In this document: one piece after another, positions 58,139 through 64,000 of the stretch
Numbering within the stretch: the stretch's first letter is position 1
Layout: each line of letters opens with the position of its first letter
DNA from: Arachis hypogaea
Taxonomy: Eukaryota; Streptophyta; Magnoliopsida; Fabales; Fabaceae
Direction: 5' to 3'
Length of the DNA stretch: 64,000 nucleotides
NCBI RefSeq assembly: GCF_003086295.3
Contig: NC_092045.1
Span: 87,620,693-87,684,692 of the forward strand
Notes under the pieces: generated by a model
Told to the model about the DNA's origin: nothing
Database searches by the model: none
Seen by the model: the letters and a program-made list of their open reading frames with translations, nothing else
Translations under genes and position numbers: made by a program

Positions 58139-59062
58139 TTATTGCTGAATCCTATCCAGTGCTGGCCCCCTGGGGCTCTCTATACGCTCTTTGGTGATTG
58201 GGTTGTCTACTAGAATGCATGTGTCTCTGTCAATCAGGACTCTTGCCTCACTACACAAGCGAGAGATGAGGTGTAGGAAAGCCAGCTTGGCTTGAGTTGA
58301 GGTCTTGTTTGCGAATTTATACATCTCACAGGGGATTAGTTGGTGAACTTCCACCTCATTGGCCATCATGATGCAATAGATCATCACTGCTCGCCTTACA
58401 GTAACTTCAGAACGGTTGCTAGTAGGAAGTATGGAACTCCCAATGATGTCCAACCATCCTCTAGCAACTGGCTTGAGATCCATTCTCCTCAGTTGGTTAG
58501 GTTTACCTTTCTTGTTATTGATCCACTGAGTTCTGGGAAGACATATGTCCTTAAGGACTTGATCTAGCCTTGGATTAGCTTGTACCCTCCTATTAATGGA
58601 GTCAGGGTCATCCTTTTGCAGGGATAATTTGAAAATCTCCCTCACCTTATCCAGATTGAAATGTAGAGTCCTTCCTTGGACCATGGTGTTCCATGTATGG
58701 AATCCCTATCCTTCTTTTTTTTTATATGTCATCCACAAATTTGCATAAAATTCATAGACTCTTAGTATTCCAACATTGGTTGTAGGGTTGGCCAGAATTT
58801 TCCAACCTCTCATTTGAATCTGCTCTTGGATTTCTGGGAATTCATCTTCTTTTAATTCGAAGTTGACTTCCAAAATCACTGCCTTCTTGCGCATTACATT
58901 GTAGTAGTGCTCCTCATGAAGCTTGGAATAAAATCTATAAGGTTTATAGGCAGCTGTTGGTGGAGCACTTTCTTTCTTATTTCTTGAGGTAGATCTTCCA
59001 CTTTTTGGAGCCCTGGAATGTGAATAATTGAAAAAGTGAAGTGTATGCCACACCAAACTCAA
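58139..59062 (-). pseudogene. 3' ORF of element B (putative plant transposon protein), one nonsense codon
   Basis: A single frame of about 307 codons with one internal TAG at 58706-58708 (after TYKKKEG). Readable motifs: FYSKLHEEHYYNVM, AVILEVNFELKEDEFPEIQE, GWKILANPTTNVGILRVYEF, then LHFNLDKVREIFKL, MDLKPVARGWLDIIGSSILP, RAVMIYCIMMANEVEVHQLI and FLHLISRLCSEARV. This resembles the domain annotated as putative plant transposon protein in Athila-like elements, in the position of env. No signal peptide or clear membrane anchor is seen, so an envelope role is not supported. It is far better preserved than A's copy. Confidence 0.75.
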
Positions 59063-60400
59063 AAAGTTTGCTCATCCCGAGCAAAAAGAAAAGGAAGAGG
59101 GAAGCATAGGCTTGATGAAGAAGGGCGTGTGAGGGAGAAAGAAGGTCGAATGTTTAAGTAGAAGGAGGGCGGGTGTGATTTTTGAATTTTAAATTGAAAG
59201 GGGATAGGAGAAGATAGCCAAATTTAAATTGAAAAGATAAGATTCAAAGATAAGGAAGAGATGATTGAAACTTCTTTAAATTATATAAGATTTGAAAAAG
59301 AATTAAAAAAGATCATGTGGAAAGAGAAGATATTCATGAAAAGGTTTGAGATGAGAAGATATGGACTAAAAAAGATTTGAAAAGGATTTGAATTGAAAAA
59401 GATTTGATTTGAAAAGATAAGATTGGAAAATAAGTTATTGAAAGATATATGAATTAAATGGGTTTAATTTTGTGAAATATAAATAAAAAGAAAAGAAAGT
59501 ATGATTTGGAGATATGATTGATGAAAAGAAAAGGTTTTGAAAAGATATGGTTTGACAAAGTCAACTCCTCCTTTCTTCCATGTACATTCGACATTTTTCT
59601 CCTTCGAATGCCCAGGTCTGGCATTGAACACTAAGGGGGGTCTCTTCTTTTTTGAATGAATTGGGCGTTCAACGCCAGGAATGGGCGTTGAACGGCCATA
59701 GGGGATCAGAAAGTGGTCCTTTTCAGCTCCCCAGGGGGCGTTGAACACCCAGCCTTGCTCCAGGTCTGGCATTCAATGCCAGCAATTACCTCTCAATGGG
59801 CGTTGAACTCCCAGAATACTCCTTCTCTAGCGTTCAACACCAGTTCTTCCCCCTGATTGGGCGTTGAACGCCCAGCTTCCTCCTTGCCTGGCATTCAATG
59901 CAAGCAAGGGGCTCTACCCAGGGTATTCTGTTTTCAATTATGAATATCTCTGTCTCTATTCTAAGTGCTACGCATGATCACAAATGTAAAAAAGATAAAG
60001 GAAAACTATGAAAGCTAAGACGAAATGAATTGAAAATAAATTTAAATGAGAATAAAATAAGGAAAGAAAACGACAATACGCTACTTATGGTAGGATTGCT
60101 TCCCAACAAGCGCTTCTTTACTATCATTAGCTCGACTTTACTACTGTCATGTTAGCAATAGTGTAAAGCTTTCTTGCTCCAGATTATCCGCTAGGTAATG
60201 TTTGACTCTCTGTCCATTCACTGTAAATCTTTTATCACAATGTCTATCTTGGAGCTCAATATGACCATAAATTGATAAATTAGTGACCACAAAAGGTCCC
60301 GTCCATCATGACTTTAGCTTCCCAGGGAAGAGTTTGAGTTTGGAATTGAAGAGTAAAACCTTCTGGCCAGGCTCGAAGACTCTGGAAGATATCTTTTTAG
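59063..60400 (-). other. Spacer of element B with palindrome cluster
   Basis: Non-coding apart from the C-terminal tail of integrase near 60200-60400 (minus strand). It holds AAAAGATTTGAAA-like repeats (59220-59560) and the GGCGTTNAACGCC cluster at 59605-59908. Confidence 0.7.
59605..59908. repeat. GGCGTTNAACGCC cluster, internal, element B
   Basis: About ten words, alternating CCAG- and GGGCGTT-bearing versions, such as GGGCGTTCAACGCCAGG and GGGCGTTGAACGCCC, in the same position as in A. Confidence 0.87.
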
Positions 60401-61210
60401 CGTGCCATTTCTTGGCTCTTTCCTTGTAAATTTTAGCATTGTTAAATGCAGCTTGTCAGAATTCATCCAGCTCATTTAGTTGGAGTAGTCTTTTTTCTGT
60501 TACAGCCTTGGCATCAAAGTTGAGGAATCTGGTTGCCCAATAGGCTCTGTGTTTCAGTTCCACTAGTCAATGACATACTTTGCCATAGACCAGCTGGTAG
60601 GGCGACATCCCAATAGGGGTCTTGAAAGCTGTTCTATACGCCTAAAGGGCATCGTCAAGCTTTCTTGACCAGTCCTTCCTGGAGGCGCTCACTATTCTCT
60701 CCAGAATTCTTTTGAGCTCCTTGTTTGAGATTTTGGTCTGTCCATTTGTCTGTGGATGGTAGAGAGTTGCCACTTTGTGGCGAACGCCATAATAATTCAG
60801 GATGGAGTCGAGTTGTATATTACAGAAATGACTGTCTCCATCACTAATCAGTGTCTTTAGGACGCCGAATCTGCTAAAAATGTATTTCTGAAGGAATTTC
60901 ATCACCACTCGAGTGTCATTAGTGGGTGATGCGATTGCTTCAACCCATTTAGACAAATAGTCTATTGCCACAAGGATGTATGTGTTTGAGAATGAGGGTC
61001 GAAACGGGACCATGAATTTGATGCTTCATACATCAAACACCTCAATTTCCAAGATCCCCTGTTAAGGCATCTCGTGATTGTGAGGGAGATTTCTAGCCCA
61101 TTGACAGCTGTCACAGTAGCGAACAAACTCCCGGGAGTCCTTGAAGAGTGGTGTCCAGTAGAAGCCACTCTGAAGGACCTTGGTGGCTATTTGCTCACCT
61201 CCAAAATGAC
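60401..61210 (-). pseudogene. Integrase of element B
   Basis: Encodes [58 protein letters not shown] and the start of the C-terminal domain, with stops before and after (a stop at 60642 after RKLDDAL, another near 61060). The DDE residues are present, but GTHF has become GDSHF. Confidence 0.85.
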
Positions 61211-62655
61211 CTCCATAATCTAAGCCATGGTAATGCCATAGGACTTACTGTGTTTTTCCTCAGATATGCAATGGCGGATTATACCGTCCGAGCACCTTTT
61301 GAAAAGATATGGTTCATCCCACAAGTAGTACTTATTATCATGGATGAGTTTCCGAACTTGCTGTCTATTGTATTCCTTGGCAATAAACCTTATCACCTTG
61401 TAATATGCAATGTCAGCAAACCAAGGTGCCTTGCATAGTGCAAATAGTTGTTCATCATGGAAGGTCTCGAATATCACAGCAGTAGGAGGGGACGTCCCTA
61501 CTACAGGTTCAATCCGGGACAAGTGGTCAGCCACCTGATTTTCTGACCCTTTCCTGTCCTTGATCTCTATGTTAAACTCTTGTAGAAGTAATACCCATCT
61601 TATCAATCTTGGTTTAGAGTCCTTCTTGGAAAGAAGGTACTTGAGAGTAGCATAGTCAGTATAGATAATGACCTTAGAGCCTATTAAACAGGATCTGAAC
61701 TTGTCAATGGCGTAGACCACCACAAGTAGCTCCTTCTTTGTGGTGGTGTAGTTCTTTTGTGCATCATTTAAAACATATCTCTGTCTGAGGACTACACCAA
61801 TTCAATAATCACTGGAATCACACATCAGTTTGAATGGTAGGTCCCAGTTGGGTGCAGAAATGACAGGTGCAAAGATAGGCTTTGCTTTCAGAGTTTCAAA
61901 GGGATGCAGGCAATCCTTGCTAAAAGCAAAAGGAGTGCCAGTGGCTAAGAGATTGCACAGGGGTTTTGCAATTTTGGAGAAGTTTTTTATAAACCTCCTA
62001 TAGAAACGTGCATGTCCTAAGAAATTTCTGATTGCTTTAACATTAGTGGGTGGTGGTTATCGTTCAATTACTTCTACCTTGACCTGATCGCCTCTATTCC
62101 CTTGTTCGAAATCCGATGTCCATGAACAGTGCCTTCAATCACCATGAAGTGGCATTTTTCCAGTTTAAAACCAGGTTAGTTTCTTGGCATTATTTTAGAA
62201 CTAGGGCTTGATGGTTAAGGCAGGAATCAAAGGAATCACCAAAGATAGAAAAATTATCCATGAATAATACTTCAAGGAATTTTTCAACCATGTCTAAGAA
62301 AATGGAGAGCATACACCTCTGAAAGGTTGCAGGTGCATTACAGAGGCCGAATGGCATTGTTTTGTAAGCAAACACTCCATATGGACATATAAATGTTGTT
62401 TTCTCTTGATCTTGAGGATCTACTGCAATTTGATTGTAGCCTGAATACCCATCTAGGAAGTAGTAGAAGTCATGCCCATCCAGTCTCTCCAGCATCTGGT
62501 TTATGAATGGCAAAGGAAAATGATCCTTTCTTGTGACGTTATTGAGTCTTTTATAATCAATGTACATACGCGAACCTATCACTATCCTTGTAGGGATCAG
62601 TTCATTCCTTTCATTGTGGACCATCGTCATCCCTCCTTTCTTGGGTACAACTTGA
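61211..62655 (-). pseudogene. RT / RNase H of element B, interrupted by C
   Basis: RT: QVVPKKGGMTMVHNERNELI, DYKRLNNVTRKDHFPLPFIN, FLDGYSGYNQIAVDPQDQEK, YGVFAYKTMPFGLCNAPATF, RCMLSIFLDMVEKFLEVLF followed by MDNFSIFGD. The catalytic box is again MDN instead of MDD. RT frame breaks at 62190; RNase H is readable as [20 protein letters not shown] and [19 protein letters not shown] (61723-61220). At the other end RT stops at QVVPK, where C is inserted. Confidence 0.87.
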
Positions 62656-63487
62656 TGGTGTTTTTGTGGAAAAACGAATTTCCAACACACAAATCCAACT
62701 GGCAAGTGTACCGGGTCGCATCAAGTAGTAATAACTCACAAAAGTGAGGTCGATCCCACAGGGATTGATGGATCAAGCAACTTTAGTGGGTGATTAGTTT
62801 AGTCAAGCTAACATTGAGTGAATTGTGTGAAGTGTAGCCAACAGAAAGTAAATTGCAGGAATGATAAAGTTGCAGAATCTAAATGGGCAGAAAACTTAAA
62901 GAGCAAGAAAGTAAAATAGCTGAAACTTAAATTGCAAGAAAAGTAAATTGCATCAAATGTAAATGGGGCTGGGGTGCTGGAAATTAAAAAGAGAGCAGTA
63001 AAGAAAAGCGTAGAACAATTGCAGGGAGATTAAATTGCTTGGAAGTAAATTGGAAGTAATAGGAATAGAAAGGTAAAAATACAGATGAAATAAAAGCAAC
63101 AGATATAAACAGCAAGGCAAAATTTCTTGAAGAAGCAACACAGAATGTAACTCAGCTCAATTGTGAAATTTAAAGAGACAAGATCTCAGGGAATCAATGA
63201 GACTAGAAAACAAGTCTAGATCTCAATTCCTTCCTTGATCAAAGTAGAAAGCAGATTGAAGAAGAAAGAAAGATGGAAGCAGTAAATGAGAACGCAGATT
63301 CAACTTTCAATTCTTAGAAATTATGCAGAAGATGAACAAAGATGGATTTCAGATTAAAGATTGAAACAGAATTCCTCCAACCTCAATCCAAAATTTCAAA
63401 ACAGAAATGAAAACTAAGAGAGAGAGCTCTCAAATCCTAATACTCTCTAGTGGAGCTAGCCTTCCTTTCCGAGCTCTAATTGATGCC

Positions 63488-63498
63488 TTTATATAGGC
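63488..63498 (-). promoter_or_regulatory. TATA box of element C
   Basis: CCTATATAAAGGC on the minus strand, a near-ideal plant TATA box. A purine-rich leader follows (GAGAGAGCTCTC-like words near 63420). Confidence 0.65.
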
Positions 63499-63701
63499 TT
63501 TACAAAATAAAAAATGAAAATGAAATTAAAACAAATTACAAAAATGAAAATCCTAATTTAATTGATCCATGTGCCTTTGAGTGATGATGTGCGCTTTGCT
63601 TGCTTTGGATTTGAGGAGAAATGGGTTTGGTTGGCTTTGATTTAATTTGGTGAGGAATTGAATTAAATTGAATTTTGGCCCATATGGTGCTCCCAGGAGG
63701 C

Positions 63702-63947
63702 TGCCCTGCCCTTGTGGAGGGCAGGGCAGAAAATGATGCATTTGGCCCATTGGTGCGTGCGTGTGATGCGTTGGTGCGTGCAGGACGCTGCCCTGCCCTC
63801 ACGGAGGGCAGGGCAGAACTTTTTGGTGCGCCAGAATGGTGCCCGTGCGTGCTGCTGGTGCTGCCGAGACTTCCCTTGGTGCGCCAGAATGGTGCGCTGG
63901 CCGTGCACCACAAGATGCTGCCCTGCCCTCGTGGAGGGCAGGGCAGT
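63702..63947. repeat. Three perfect GC hairpins in the LTR of element C
   Basis: CTGCCCTGCCCT and AGGGCAGGGCAG form 12-bp perfect stems around 5-base loops at about 63702-63730, 63789-63817 and 63918-63946. The loops differ (TGTGG, CACGG, CGTGG) while the stems are identical, indicating selection or copying of the stem. GGTGCGCCAGAATGGTGC words lie between them. Confidence 0.9.
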
Positions 63948-64000
63948 GTTTCCAAAAGTGAAGTTCCAAGTTCGAAACTTGGTGGATGCACACGCTACTT

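Larger units (their letters stand above)
55329..62655 (-). mobile_element. Element B: Athila-like element inserted in A, 3' half in window
   Basis: Its 3' LTR (55329-56853) is inserted in A's RT with presumed target CCTAA (55324-55328). The purine tract AAGTTTGGTGTTT on the minus strand abuts the LTR. Then come a non-coding region, a nearly open 3' ORF (59062-58139), the palindrome-bearing spacer, integrase, RNase H and RT, where C interrupts it. Gag and the 5' LTR are outside the window. Confidence 0.88.
62656..64000 (-). mobile_element. Element C: LTR (partial) inserted in RT of element B
   Basis: The segment begins TGGTGTTTTTGTGG with presumed target CTTGA (62651-62655) and runs to the window end. 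Near this border it has GGCAAGTGTACCGGGTCG and GAGGTCGATCCCACAGGGAT, the U5-type words also present in A, B, D and the FIDEL-like LTR, which shows this is the 3' end of a minus-strand LTR. A TATA box (CCTATATAAAGG) is at about 63488-63498 (minus) and three hairpins lie upstream of it. No protein coding is supported. Confidence 0.75.

Noticed and set aside
58139..59062. Envelope gene of a retrovirus-like element
   Set aside because: Right position, but no signal peptide, no transmembrane segment and motifs of the plant transposon-domain protein.
63702..63947. GC hairpins as bacterial-type terminators
   Set aside because: No T tract follows and the context is a plant LTR.
63536..63993. 151-codon minus-strand frame in element C
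   Set aside because: It runs through the hairpin repeats and LTR in several frames at once with no known motif.

Overview
The window is plant nuclear DNA, about 64 kb, and probably from a legume of the genus Arachis (peanut or a wild relative). The Arachis call is inference. It rests on an Athila-type solo LTR whose sequence I recognise as FIDEL-like, on Athila-type elements rich in GGCGTTNAACGCC words, and on a DUF4283-type LINE ORF1 of the kind common in peanut. No database was searched.

Only one convincing host gene is present: a two-exon AP2/ERF transcription factor of the ABR1 / group X type on the minus strand (2307 to 621). The rest is a transposon graveyard, typical of gene-poor plant chromatin. 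From left to right: a short MITE (93-250); the ERF gene; AT-rich intergenic DNA with a 2.2 kb foldback element (about 4826-7025); a Mutator-like non-autonomous element with 9-bp target-site duplications (7268-9164); a complete but dead Ty1-copia element (9949-14989, TSD GTAAC); a small TIR element (15156-15645); an internally deleted Ty3-gypsy Tat-type element with a spliced antisense ORF (15743-21542, TSD CAAGT); a tRNA-derived SINE with a 17-bp TSD (22057-22180); AT-rich DNA; a second Ty1-copia element (25027-29517, TSD CTATG).

The right half is a nested stack. A large non-autonomous LTR element without polyprotein (30509-39546, TSD TTCAT) has a FIDEL-like solo LTR (31965-33610, TSD ACGTG) in its left LTR. 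Then come a possible gene fragment with a 190-bp tandem repeat in its intron, a truncated Athila-like element D (gag start plus 5' LTR, 41127-43655), and a LINE ORF1 pseudogene. The LINE is split by a 3.2 kb solo LTR (45014-48207, TSD CTCTA) and ended by Athila-like element A (48464 onward). A is interrupted in its reverse transcriptase by element B (55329 onward), and B in its reverse transcriptase by element C (62656 onward), which runs off the window.

The most interesting pattern is architectural. Several LTR families carry, just upstream of the TATA box in U3, a cluster of iterated palindromic words. The word differs by family: GGCGTTNAACGCC-like, GTGCGTACGCAC-like, or CTGCCCTGCCCT hairpins. 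In three families the cluster adjoins a conserved block containing GAGCTACAGA and TTGGAAAG. Two families repeat their own word class a second time inside the element; in the Athila-like elements this second cluster lies upstream of a 3' ORF.
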